Notes under the pieces: model-generated
Seen by the model: the letters and a program-made list of their open reading frames with translations, nothing else
What the model was told of the DNA's origin: nothing
Databases searched by the model: none
Made by a program: the position numbers and the translations under genes
In this document: in pieces, positions 10,201-20,909 of the stretch
Numbering within the stretch: position 1 is the first letter of the stretch
How the letters are laid out: each line of letters starts with the position of its first letter
DNA from: Zopfochytrium polystomum
Lineage: Eukaryota > Chytridiomycota > Chytridiomycetes > Chytridiales > Chytridiaceae
DNA: 64,000 bases
Direction of reading: 5' to 3'
Assembly (NCBI GenBank): GCA_025765615.1
Contig: JAIVFJ010000192.1
Location: forward strand, 1 to 64,000

Positions 10201-10542
10201 TCAATCTACTAAAGAAAACAAGGCTTTGCGGTAAACTGTTTTCCTAATTGCAATTAGTGAGGGGGGGGGGGTCTAACTTTTTGTCTTTGGTGCCCAATCA
10301 AAACTCGGCGGAAAAATCGAAAAATCGGCGGAATCGGCGGAAAAATCCAAAAAGGAAGGAGCTCAATGCGTTGTCTGTGTCTCTTGGCTGTCTGTCTCTC
10401 TGGTCTGTCTCTCTGTCTCTCTCTCTGTCGCTTGCCACTCTCTGTCTGTCTGTCTCTCTCTCAATCTGTTTCTCCTCTCTTTGCCTGTCTGTCTGTCTGT
10501 CTGTGTATCTGTCTATCTCTCTCTCAGTCTGTCTCTCTCCTT

Positions 10543-10574
<32 letters not shown>

Positions 10575-10643
10575 AGGCGGAGAAATTTTTTTTGTCCTCT
10601 GTCTGTCTGTCTCTTCCCTATCATTCTATCTCTGTTCTCTCTG

Positions 10644-10722
<79 letters not shown>

Positions 10723-11958
10723 TCCCTCCTCTCTGTTTCCTGGCGGGTGAAGGCGAGTGTGTGGTTGCGCTCTGCACAAATGCGACCACAAAGTGGGCAA
10801 TGACGACGACCTTTGGCCATCGTGCAAGGAGCAGCAGCAGCAGGTTCTCCATCTCTTTCCCTTCTTTCTGTGTACATTTTCGAATGGTGGACTTGCTTGC
10901 CCAAGGACAGCCTTACGGCCTCTGTTGCTGCAAAGCAGCAGTCAGCAGACGTCCTTTGGTATTCATTTCCATCTCTTCCTCTCTATGAACACTATTTTTT
11001 TTCTTTGGCGCCCAGTTGAAATGCAGTGGCAAAATTCCAAAAGGAAGTCAACCAGCTGTCTGTCTATCTGAGTGGAAGTCAACGGGTTGTCTGTCCACCT
11101 CCCTGTCTCTGAGTCTGGGAGTGGCAGTCAACAGGCAATCAACGGGTTGTCTGTCTCGCTCTGTGTTTCTGGCTCTGAATGTTGGCTGTGGATGGAAAAG
11201 GAAAACCATTGTCTGCAATCTCTCAATCTCTCTGTCTTTTTCAAGCAGGGGGGTTGAGGGGGGGCGGCAGCCCCCCCCACCGGGGGGCTCAGGGGGCGGG
11301 AGCCCCCTGACTCAAAACAAAAACAACCCAGCCTCTCTCTCTATCTCTCACTCTCTCTCTCTGTCCACCATGTAACCCGTTTTCTAATTGCAATAGTGGA
11401 GTAGGGGGGAAAGTGTGGGTTTAATGTTTTTTCTTTTGTGCCCAATCGGAACGGAGTGGCAAAATCAACACTCTAAAGAAAACAAGGCTTTGCGGAGTGG
11501 CAAAATTCAAAAGGAAGTCAACAGGCTGTCTGTTTATCTGAGTGGAAGTCAATGGGCTGTCTGTCTTCCTCCCTCCCTGTCTCTGAGTTTGAGACTGGCA
11601 GTCAACGGGCAGTCAACGGGTTGTCTGTCTCGCTCTCTGTCTGACTCTGTATGTTGGCTGTTGATGGAAAAGGAATAAAATTGTCTGCAATCTCTCACTC
11701 TATCTCTGTCTCTTTCATGCTGGGGGGTTGAAAGGGGGAAGCAGCACCCACTGGGGGGCTCAGGGGGCAGGAGCCCCCTGACTCAATAAAAAGGTTTGTT
11801 CTCCCTCTCTCCTCTCTGTTTCTCTGACTCCCCCTTTATCTTCTTTCAGCTCTTGGCTGTCTGATTCACTGTCTGCTCTGTCTTTCTGTCTATCTGTCTG
11901 TCTTTTGCTCTGTTGGTCTTTCAGTCCTTTATGACTGTCTCACTGCCAGGGGGAGGTT

Positions 11959-12039
<81 letters not shown>

Positions 12040-12658
12040 TTTGTTTGCATTACAAGACAGCTGTGTTCCACTTAAGTGGACCACAGTGGGCATCAGTGTC
12101 CCAAACACAGTGTGAATATTGTCGCCAACCCATACAGAGAAGCATGGGGTGGCTGAACCGAACTAAAATACTATTTCTGCTTATGAGTTTGCAAAATCAA
12201 CTGGGCTGTGGTTTCTATCATTCAATGATTTGTAACTCTCTCACTCTCTGAAAGTGGTAGTGAAATTCAAAAAGGAAGGAAGTCAACAAGCTGCCTGTCT
12301 ATTTGAGTGAAAGTCAACGGGTTGTCTGTCTACCTTCCTTCCTGTTTTTGAGTCTGGGAGTGGCAGTCCACAGGCAGTCAACGGGTTGTCTGTCATCCTC
12401 TATGTCTCTGACTCTGGCTATTGGGCTGTTGGTGAACAAGTTCTCAAATCAGCTTTGACCTCTCTCTTTGGGGGGGGTTGAGGGGCATCAGCCCCCCCAA
12501 CAAGGGCTCAGGGGTTCCTACCCCCTGACTCGAAAACAATATTCCCCTATCCCTCTACATGGCCTGCCACTGCATTGTGGACTGCCACACTCTTCAGTAT
12601 CTTCTTTTTTCCTACTTTTTTGGGTAGAATTCCTTTTTAGTCAACGGGCATCCCCTAG
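10201..12658 (+). mobile_element. Non-autonomous Helitron-like unit 2
   Basis: This 2458-bp unit starts TCAATCTACTAAAG and ends GTCAACGGGCATCCCCTAG. It keeps the 5' terminal region (10201-10370, with the CTAATTGCAATTAG palindrome) and the T-rich 3' region but has no transposase gene. Its interior holds CT tracts, two satellite units (about 10990-11440 and 11421-11700), GC-rich modules at 11247-11313 and near 11720, and a CA/CT tract at 11959-12040. Sharing both ends with the autonomous unit suggests it was mobilised by the same protein. Confidence 0.65.
11247..11313 (+). repeat. GC-rich hairpin/G-run repeat, copy 4
   Basis: Same module as 791-858 within a satellite unit; followed by CAAAACAAAAACAACCCAG. 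Confidence 0.8.
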
Positions 12659-13184
12659 TCAATCTACTAAAGAAAACAAGGCTTTGCGGGTAAACTGTTT
12701 TCCTAATTGCAATTAGAAAACCTCTCTAATTTTTTGTCTTTGGTGCCCAATCAAAACTCGGCGGAAAAATTCCGAAAAGGAAGGAGCTCAATGCGTTGTC
12801 TTTGTCTAACAGATTATCTGTCTGGCTCTCTGTCCCTCTCCCTGTCTCTCTCTCCCTGTCTCTCTCAGTCTCTCTCCTTCTCTCTCTTTCTCTCTGTCTC
12901 TCGCTCTCGCTCTCTCTTTGTCTGTCTCTCCATCTCTTCGCTCTGTCGCTCTCTCTCTCTCTGACAGACTGACAGACAGAGTCTGTCTGTCTCTGCCACT
13001 CTCTGTCTGTCTGTCTCTCTCTCACTCTGTTTCTCTCTCCTGCTCTCTCTTTGCGTGTCTGTCTGTCTCCCCGTGTATCTGTCTATCTCTCACTCCTCCC
13101 TCTCTGTCTCTCTCCTCTCTCTTTCTCTCTCTCTCTCACTCTCTCTCTCTCTCTCCGACTGACAGTCAGAGGGCTGTCTGTCTC

Positions 13185-13217
<33 letters not shown>

Positions 13218-14917
13218 GTCCGTCTCTCTCACACCCTCTCTCTGTCTCTCTCTCTCTTTCTCTCTCCTGTCTCTTTCTCTCTCTCTCTCTCTTTCCCTCT
13301 CTCCTTTCAGTTTTCTAATTGTAATAGTGGAGTGGGCAAGGTGAGGGGGTTTCTTTTTTTTTTCTTTGGCGCCCAATTGAAATGCAGTGGCGAAATTCAA
13401 AAAGAAAGTCAACAGGCTGTCTGTCCATCTGAGTGGAAGTCAACAGGTTGTTTGTCTACCTCCCCGTCTCTGAGTCTTGGAGTGGCAGTCAACGGGCAGT
13501 CAACAGGTTGTCTGTCTCACTCTCTGTCTTTGACTCTGTTTGTTGGCTGTTGATGGAAAGGAATACTATTGTCTGCAATCTCTGAGTCTCTTTCTGTCTC
13601 TTTCAAGCAGGGGGGTTGAGGGGGGGCGGCAGCCCCCCCCACCGGGGGGCTCAGGGGGCGGGAGCCCCCTGACTCAAAAAAAAAACAACCCAGCCTCTCT
13701 CTCTATCTCAGTCACACTCTCTCTCTGTCCACTATGTAAACCCGTTTTCTAATTGCAATAGTGGAGTAGGGGGGACGGTGTGGGTTTAATATTTTTTCTT
13801 TAGTGCCTAATCGAAACGCGTGGCAAACTTCAAAAGGAAGTCAACAGGCTGTCTGTTTATCTTAGTTGAAGTCAACGGGTTGTCTGTCTACCTCCCTCAC
13901 TGACTCTGAGTCTGAGACTGGCAGCTGTTGGTGGACAAGTTATTAAATCATCTGCGACCTCTCTCTTTTGAGTGGGGGGGTTGAGGGGCATCAGCCCCCG
14001 CACAGGGGCTCAGGGGGTTCGTAGGGGGGACAGTGTGGGTTTAAAGTTTTTTTTTATAGTGCCTAATCGAAACGGAGTGGCAAAATCAATACCCTCAAGA
14101 AAACAAGGCTTTGCAGAGTGGCAAAATTCAAAAGGAAGTCAACCGGCTGTCTGTTTATCTGAGTGGAAGTCAAGGGGTTGTCTGTCTACCTCCCTCCCTC
14201 TCTCTTTGACTGGCAGTCAAAGGGCAGTCAACGGGTTGTCTGTCTTGCTCTCTGTCTCTGACTCTGTATGTTGGCTGTTGATGGAAAAGGAATAAAATTG
14301 TCTGCAATCTCTCACTCTATCTCTGTCTCTATCAAGCTGGGGGGGTTGAAGGGGGAAGGCATCCCCACTGGGGGGCTCAGGGGGCGGGAGCCTCCATACA
14401 GAGAAGCGTGATGTGGCTGAACCCCGCCCCCCACCAAACTAAAATACTATTTCTGCTTATAATTTTGCAAAGTCAACTGGGCTGTTGTTTCTATTATTCA
14501 AGGATTTGTCACTCTCTGAAAGTGGCAGGGAAATTCAAAAAGGAAGGAAGTCAACAAGCTGTCTGTCTATCTGAGTGGAAGTCAAAGGGTTGTCTACCTC
14601 CCTCCCTGTCTCTGAGTCTGGGAGTGGCAGTCAACGGGCAGTCAACGGGTTTTCTGTCATCCTCTATGTCTCTGATTCTGGCTATTGGGCTGTTAGTGGA
14701 CAAGTTATCAAATCAGCTGCAACCTCTCTCTTTTGAGTGGGGGGGTTGAGCGGCGTCAGTCCCCCCACAACCCCCTGACTCGAAAACAATTTTCCCTCAT
14801 CCCTCTACATGGCGTGCCACTGCATTCATTGTGGACTGCCACACTCTTCAGTATCTTCTTTTTTTCTCCTTTTTTTTGGGGGGAAGGATTGTTTACAAGT
14901 CAACGGGCATCCCCTAG
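12659..14917 (+). mobile_element. Non-autonomous Helitron-like unit 3, right edge of array
   Basis: This 2259-bp unit starts TCAATC at 12659 and ends at CTAG 14917. Its 3' ~150 bp ('ccctctacatggcgtgccactgcattcattgtggactgccac', T-run, terminus) is nearly the same as that of unit 2. Immediately after CTAG comes T and then sequence with none of the repeat vocabulary, matching the Helitron habit of inserting between A and T. The interior again consists of satellite units (13345-14300) and CT tracts. Confidence 0.65.
13610..13676 (+). repeat. GC-rich hairpin/G-run repeat, copy 5
   Basis: Same module as 791-858 within the satellite unit that starts near 13345. Confidence 0.8.
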
Positions 14918-16490
14918 TAAATATATAACCGTGATCCGTGGTCTGAGCCCGCCCTCGATCCTCCGACGTAAATACTGTAATATCTGCAGACAGAGCGCAT
15001 GTAAAGAAACCAGTGGGAGTGTCCCCCCCACGGCAACTGGCCAGGCAGGCAAGTCCACTCGGTGCGCATGTCCATTGTCCACCTTCTCCGCCCACTGCTT
15101 CTCGCTCTGTCTGTCTGTCTCCATGTCTGTGACGCACACAAGGACCGACTGGGTTCTGGAAAAACGAAGAGAAAAAAAGAAAAAAAAAAAAAAAAAGAAA
15201 AAAAAAAAGCCCTTCGCTCGCGGATTTGGGTTCCTCAATTCCCCCCTTTTTTCGGTCCGAAAGATACCTGTCTGCTGGCGCTCCCTTGAACTGTGAAGAG
15301 AAGAAAAGCAGAATGTCCGAGTGCCGAATCAAGCGCCTGATCAATGGCCGCACCGCCAGTCGGACTGACAGTTTTCGTCGTCGCTGACGAGGACGCACCC
15401 CCAAAGCAGGCAACCCCATCAAGCCAACAAATTAAGCAGAGCGCCTGCGAGCCCCTGGGCTGGGCTGGGCTGGGCTGTCTAGCTACTACATAGTCAGGAC
15501 GAGGTCGGGTTGGGCTGTGAGAATGCGTCTGGTGGCTTGTTGTCGGGAACTGAGCCGCCGTGAGGAAAGGGAGGCGAAGCAGCTTTTTGTCCTCTGGTGG
15601 CTGAACGTGCACGGTACAGAAAGGTTTCCGGAAGTTGAACCACTTTCCGCCCAACAGACGGAGCTGACAGTCCGTCTGTCAAGTGATGCGCGCGGACGCA
15701 CACACACACACACACACACACACAAACACTCGCGTACAGAAGCGGGTGGTGGTGTTGGGCGGCGGTGGCAGGCGATGCTGGTGGGTAGTTGTTGAGCGAA
15801 AGCACTGCCCGAGAGATAAAAAGAGATTGACTGGCTGAGACTGCTTCTGTCTTCCTTCGTTTCTCCTTTGGATGATGAGATTGCAGCTCTGTCGTTGCAC
15901 GATGTTGACCCCTCGCTGGGACAACAACAGACACTCACTCTCACAGCCCACGCTGCGAACACACACCAACACCGAGTCCAGGCCGCAAAATGAGGGGCGC
16001 GGACGGGTCCTGCTTAGTCTATAGAGAAAGAGAGTTACCCAGAAAAAGGCTCGCCCGCTACCAGCAACACGGAACACGGAACAACCAACCGCACAAACCA
16101 CAAACCACAAACGAACACCACTACACACACAGGCATCTCTTCGCACAACACAAACACGCATCCATAAAACCGAATACAGAAACAGCGCGCATTCACCACA
16201 ACGGGTGAAAAGAAAAAGAACCGCGAGAGAACAGGATCAGTGGCAAAAAGAAGAACAAAGGTGATCAGTAGGGGTTGCGGGCAGAAGGGCGAGGGGGTTA
16301 GGAGGTGACAGAAAACCAGCAAAAAACCGAGAAACCGTCAGGCACACAGTCCACACAAGTGATGTCCAAAAGAAAGACGCAACAGCAAAGGAGGGATCAT
16401 GGATTGCGAGGAAGGCAGAATGGGCATGCATCGTCCAAGGACCAACAACAGAGGTGCCCAAACAGGGACCTCAGCCTTCGTTCATTGCAG
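14918..16490. other. Host intergenic region, no supported gene
   Basis: Complex GC-rich sequence after the Helitron array. It includes an A-rich tract (15173-15208), a short GGGCT tandem (15459-15477) and a CA microsatellite (15702-15724). Open frames exist on both strands, but none has a recognisable domain, splice pattern or sensible composition. It may contain the 3' UTR and terminator of the minus-strand gene that ends at 16494. Confidence 0.5.
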
Positions 16491-16493
16491 CTT

Positions 16494-16796
16494 TCACAGG
16501 AAGAGAGCAGCGACACCGGCAGCGGCGGCAACGAACGCGACTGAGGCGCCCGACACCTTGGCGTCGGCAGCGCTGTAGTAGAGCGAGTCGTTCTTGGCCG
16601 AAGCGGACTTCACGGTGGAGGGAGCGTCGTAGCCACCGCCGTAGGCGGGGGACGACGAGGCGGCGACGTACTCGGTCTCGGTCTCGTAGTAGACGTCCGT
16701 GGTGGGGGCCGCGGGGGCAGAGGCGCCAGACTCCTTGGCGTAGTCGGCAGCGACGGCAGAGGCGAAGAAGGCAACGACGGCGAGCTTGGCGAACAT
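16494..16796 (-). CDS. Small secreted, probably GPI-anchored surface protein
   Basis: 100 aa, ATG at 16796, no intron. Residues 1-17 (MFAKLAVVAFFASAVAA) form a typical signal peptide. The middle is Ser/Ala/Tyr-rich (VYYETETEYVA, YGGGYDAPS). The C-terminus is a Gly/Ser/Ala stretch followed by a hydrophobic tail (AFVAAAAGVAALFL), as in GPI-anchor signals. Codons are strongly biased to G/C third positions (GCC, GTC, GAG), more so than in the neighbouring genes, and the leader just before the ATG is A/C-rich, which fits strong expression. A TATA-like box lies about 120 bp upstream. It is probably a cell-wall or surface protein; no enzymatic motif is present. Confidence 0.75.
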   Translation of the reverse strand: MFAKLAVVAFFASAVAADYAKESGASAPAAPTTDVYYETETEYVAASSSPAYGGGYDAPSTVKSASAKNDSLYYSAADAKVSGASVAFVAAAAGVAALFL

Positions 16797-16916
16797 CTTC
16801 AGTGTGTTTTGATTCTGATGGGGATTGGTTGGGCTGGTCTTGTTTAAAAGTCTAGGGTGGTCTAGCGGGGATTCTCTTGTTTCTCACTTTCCCTTTCCCG
16901 AAGACCGACCGACCGT

Positions 16917-16925
16917 ATTTATATA
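16917..16925 (-). promoter_or_regulatory. TATA box of the small surface-protein gene
   Basis: Reads TATATAAAT on the minus strand, about 120 bp upstream of the ATG at 16796. A C/T-rich leader lies between, a sensible distance for a TATA-driven fungal promoter. Confidence 0.5.
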
Positions 16926-17450
16926 CGCCCGATCAGCGCATGTCTGTCTGTCGTTGGAAGAGAAGTAAAAATTCGAAAAAGGATATATAAAACGAGAAAA
17001 TAAGGAGGAGTGATTCGGCGATTGGACCGGATAACAAAAACACAACAGAGAGAAACAAAAACAGCAAGGCAAGTTTTAATGGCAACACAGACATTCAAAG
17101 AGGCATCAGCAAACAGACAAGCATGTTTTGGGCCTGACAAGGAAACACCCAAAAAAGGAAGAAAAATTTTTGAGAAGAAACAAGAGCATACCTTACCTTG
17201 TCAGGACAAGTTCCTGTCAATGTTGAACCACGCAACCTGTGTGGTTTGATTGATTTCAAAGTTGGTTTCCTTGTTTGGAAGGACAAAGAAACATTGTCGC
17301 CTCTGTCTGCCTCTCGCCCTTTGCCCCTCTCTCTGATCCAGCCGCAGAGCAACCAACCAATGGTGCGGGCGGTGGGGCCGGCGGCGCCTCCAGCAGCGGC
17401 CACTACCTGCGCCGCGGAAAGCAGAGGATGTCGACGGCGACGACGAGCTG

Positions 17451-20400
17451 ATGGTAGCGGCGCAGAGTGCGAAGGGCGGAGTCGACCGTGTTGCTGGCAC
17501 CCAGTGTTGGTCTGCAGCATCGGTTCTCGTCGTCGCCGACGGGCCAGTGTCTCTGCTCGCGTCTCCGGCAGTACCAACGGCCGTTGTGGCTGCGGCTGGG
17601 CACCTTCGGTTGGTGCCGCCTCCTTTTTGCTGCGGCCACTTTGTCGTCACCGTTCACAGTGGCATCGGGTCAGCAGCGCGCAACACCGCAACGAACCGCT
17701 CCAAACCACTCGACTCCTATGCCGCTGCGACCTTCGAAGCTTGCAAGCCTACTTCGCTTCGGACGCACCGCGTCAGTGTTGCCCAGGCGCGGTCTGCCCA
17801 GGGAATTGCTCCTGTGTCCGCAGGAACGTGGAAGTTACACCTGGCGAATCCTCATGCCGCCAGCTTCGAAGATATTCTCCTTCACCAACGCCTTCCACCC
17901 CTTCCACTTTTTCCCACGGACAAGAGATCCCCTTCACTGCCTTCGCCGATCTTAGGGCAGAGTCTTTTTCTGTCTCCCGCTCGCCTCAAGGCACAACTAT
18001 CAAATTGTTCCCTCGAGCCTCAGATACATGCAATCGATAGTGCCGTACCACCCACGTTTCAACAGCAAGCAGCTCCACTTGGACCGCTGCCATCGTCGTC
18101 TCATCTTCATCACGCGCTTCTCACATCCCCTCGTACCGCCCGATATCGTCGAACCCATATATCCATTATCTCAACCCTATCTCTGCTGCTGAGCCTGCTG
18201 GCTCTGTGTAGCTTTGCGGCCACTGCGGACACCGTTGATGCTGACCCTGCAACTTTGGACAACACCACAACCGGTTCCCTGGTTGTGTCTGGCCTGCCCT
18301 CGCTGACTTGGACCGATCAAACTTCTCCGTCCGGTGTCGTTGAAGACGCTACGACGACAGCTCCAGACAGCGCGGACCCTGGGGCTAGTCCATTAATTAC
18401 AAACACCATTACAACGATATCAACCTCAGTCGGACCCGCTTCCACGCGAGGTCCAAAGTTCTCGACTCTTTCCACGACTTCCGCAAGGGTCGATTGGACC
18501 GCCGCCGCCCCGCCCGTCTCTGAGGACAATACCTTGTCCAGCTCGGTATGGGCGGATCCTGCACCATTGGATTCTTCGGCAACCTTTGATAGTTCGGGAC
18601 TGCCCATGCTCTTTTCGTCGACCTCGTTACTTTCGTCTCAACAGACATCGCCAACCTCCGCACAGACGGCGAACGATCCTACCACGAGCGCTTCCCCGAC
18701 CACACTACCTCCATCATCATCTCCACCTTCTCGGATTATTATTGTGGCTTTGGTCCCTTTGACTGTCTTGCTACTTTGCTTGCTAATCGCAAGCTTTGTC
18801 GTGCAGCGGCGAAAGCACTCGCTCGCAGGAGCATGGCAAAGCCAAGTAAGACCTGTGCCGATAGCTTCCTCCCTCCCCGGACGCCCGTCTTCTGGCAGCG
18901 AAGGCAGCGCAGGTGGTAACGCAGTCAAGAGCGGAATGACCTTTTTCCAAGAACTAGTAGCGCGAAGGGGACGGTCTGCCGACCGGGGAGCATCCATACG
19001 GGATGTAGAAAACATGAAGGGGGAGTCCTACACCGCCATGCAGATGGCAGTGCCGAAAAGCTCGACCGACGGGAGATCCCTGCTTGTTCCCTCTCATCAC
19101 AATACGGCCGACGCCAGCATCGCCAGAGTTGACGCGCTGCAGGATATGTCCCAACCAAGCGACCAAGATGTTGCGGGTGTCACGGAGTTCCTGTGTGTCA
19201 ACACTGACGGCAACGGAGGTGTCACTTCAACCATTGGAGCTGCCAGTGCCGTCGGGAGTAGTCTTATTGCACCCACTGGCCCCAGTCAGATTCGCTTTCC
19301 GGCAACGGCCGTTGTCGCCTCTAGCGGAGTCGACGCCGCAGCCCCGCTACCCAGGCGGTTTCTGCCATCTCTCTACAGCTCCCGCGGGTCAGCTTCAATG
19401 AGCAGCTGGAGGTCTCGCGCATCCGAAGTCACCGTCAGCTCATCAAAGGACGCGGGCGAAATGGATGATTCCTCGTCCGAATTCAGTTACGATGACACAG
19501 ACACCATTGCCGAGCCGGAGGACGCTTCTTCTGCAAGGCAGGGGTCGGTTGAGAATGCTGTTGTTGGAAGTGCTGCAGCCGCGGCAGCCGCCGCTCGGGC
19601 GTCGCGAGTGGCAAGTAGGACACCAAGAGTGGACGTTCGGGTGGGTCGGCAACCTGGATCGGTGCAACCTCCATCAGGAAGGACCTCGATTACAAGTCCA
19701 TCTGTTGGCTCCTCCCTCACTCCTCGGAGTGATGCACACCCTGCACTGCCATCACCTCTCCCCTCATCGCTTCCTGGAAATAAGGGCCCTGTCGGGTTCT
19801 ATAGCTACATGATGAGCATACTAGGCTCGGAGCCCCCACGCACGTCTTCCGAGTGGGAGTCAATGGGGGCTTCGTCGCAGGCGTCGTCTTCCACGCCGCT
19901 CATTGCTGGTGCTGCGTCAAGATCGGATGCCGATGTGAGAAGATCCACCTCCACTTCGGTGACGTTCGTCCTCCCTTCCCAGACGGATCCGCCGCCCGTG
20001 CTGCATGAACCACAGCACAAGAGAAAGAATCAGCCACAAGTGCAAGGCGAGTTGCATTCTCCGACCCTCGAGCAGGCGCATACTACAGCAACGTCGTCTT
20101 CTCCACTACCTCAAGTTCCTTTCCGACAGCCGCCACCAATTATGGACATGCCACGCGGGCGAAAGCATGCACGCCCGCCTTCCACGGCCAGCAGTGTCTC
20201 AATCTCGTTGGACGAAGACCAGATGAAAGTCTACGTCCAGACGTTGGCCCAGCAACAACAACAGAACCCACAACAGGGTGCGTCGGCCGACCCGCCAGTG
20301 CCACCACGCGCTTCCCCCGAACCGATGGTGCTGCGACGGGCCCCCTCCGCAAGCAGTAGCACCACAGGTGGGTCGGACGAAGAGGTCGGAATTCGTCGCA

Positions 20401-20909
20401 GAAACTCTGCTCAGCGGACTGACCGCGAGGACGATGATGAAGAAGACGGTGGCATGTACGATGAAGACTTGCTGGACTCTGAGGTGTACGACGCCTACGA
20501 CGACGGGACGGCGACGACCACCACGACTGGCTCTGCGTCAGAGCGAGACGTTCGGCGTTTTGGCCGCAGGGCTGGTGGTGCAGGACAAGAGGGGGCAGGG
20601 ACAGGGTACGGCCGATCCGCGCACGGCAACGGAGGCGGCGGCATGGTGATGCGACGTCCGATATCGTCGAGCAGCGTGGGGTCGACTGCGACTGAGTCGT
20701 CCACCACTGCTTCGATTGCGACGCTGGTTTCGTCCGCATCGTCTGAGTCGCTCTCGCGGTACGTTCGTCGCGTGGAAGAACCTCTTGCGTTTGCCAGTGG
20801 CTCGACCGTGCCGCCCACTGGAAGCTCGCTACTTCGGACGACGAGCACCATCTCTGGAGGACGAAGCATGCGCGTGATGGGTGAAGCGAGGAACGAAACC
20901 ATGGGCTAG
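17451..20909 (+). CDS. Large Ser/Thr-rich single-pass membrane protein, unknown function
   Basis: Open from ATG 17451 to TAG 20907-20909 (1152 aa). The convincing part begins near 18165: a hydrophobic segment (SIISTLSLLLSLLALCSF) ending in an AATA-D context like a signal peptide, then a Thr/Ser-rich ectodomain (18230-18730), a clear membrane span (IIIVALVPLTVLLLCLLIASFVV, about 18733-18800) with basic stop-transfer residues QRRKH, and a ~690-aa cytoplasmic tail rich in Ser, Pro, Gln and acidic runs. That order resembles fungal wall-stress sensors and mucin-like receptors, but no named domain is visible. The first ~235 residues have odd composition and other frames are open there too, so the true start may be an unseen spliced exon. 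No ATG lies in frame near the putative signal peptide. Confidence 0.55.
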   Translation: MVAAQSAKGGVDRVAGTQCWSAASVLVVADGPVSLLASPAVPTAVVAAAGHLRLVPPPFCCGHFVVTVHSGIGSAARNTATNRSKPLDSYAAATFEACKPTSLRTHRVSVAQARSAQGIAPVSAGTWKLHLANPHAASFEDILLHQRLPPLPLFPTDKRSPSLPSPILGQSLFLSPARLKAQLSNCSLEPQIHAIDSAVPPTFQQQAAPLGPLPSSSHLHHALLTSPRTARYRRTHISIISTLSLLLSLLALCSFAATADTVDADPATLDNTTTGSLVVSGLPSLTWTDQTSPSGVVEDATTTAPDSADPGASPLITNTITTISTSVGPASTRGPKFSTLSTTSARVDWTAAAPPVSEDNTLSSSVWADPAPLDSSATFDSSGLPMLFSSTSLLSSQQTSPTSAQTANDPTTSASPTTLPPSSSPPSRIIIVALVPLTVLLLCLLIASFVVQRRKHSLAGAWQSQVRPVPIASSLPGRPSSGSEGSAGGNAVKSGMTFFQELVARRGRSADRGASIRDVENMKGESYTAMQMAVPKSSTDGRSLLVPSHHNTADASIARVDALQDMSQPSDQDVAGVTEFLCVNTDGNGGVTSTIGAASAVGSSLIAPTGPSQIRFPATAVVASSGVDAAAPLPRRFLPSLYSSRGSASMSSWRSRASEVTVSSSKDAGEMDDSSSEFSYDDTDTIAEPEDASSARQGSVENAVVGSAAAAAAAARASRVASRTPRVDVRVGRQPGSVQPPSGRTSITSPSVGSSLTPRSDAHPALPSPLPSSLPGNKGPVGFYSYMMSILGSEPPRTSSEWESMGASSQASSSTPLIAGAASRSDADVRRSTSTSVTFVLPSQTDPPPVLHEPQHKRKNQPQVQGELHSPTLEQAHTTATSSSPLPQVPFRQPPPIMDMPRGRKHARPPSTASSVSISLDEDQMKVYVQTLAQQQQQNPQQGASADPPVPPRASPEPMVLRRAPSASSSTTGGSDEEVGIRRRNSAQRTDREDDDEEDGGMYDEDLLDSEVYDAYDDGTATTTTTGSASERDVRRFGRRAGGAGQEGAGTGYGRSAHGNGGGGMVMRRPISSSSVGSTATESSTTASIATLVSSASSESLSRYVRRVEEPLAFASGSTVPPTGSSLLRTTSTISGGRSMRVMGEARNETMG

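Noticed and set aside
14900..15960. Several 100-200 codon frames on both strands
   Set aside because: No start context, domain, intron or codon bias supports any; the A-rich and CA tracts within them argue against coding.
17201..17650. Minus-strand gene opposite the start of the large membrane protein
   Set aside because: The open frames here are Arg/Gly-rich by-products of high GC content with no recognisable domain or splice pattern.
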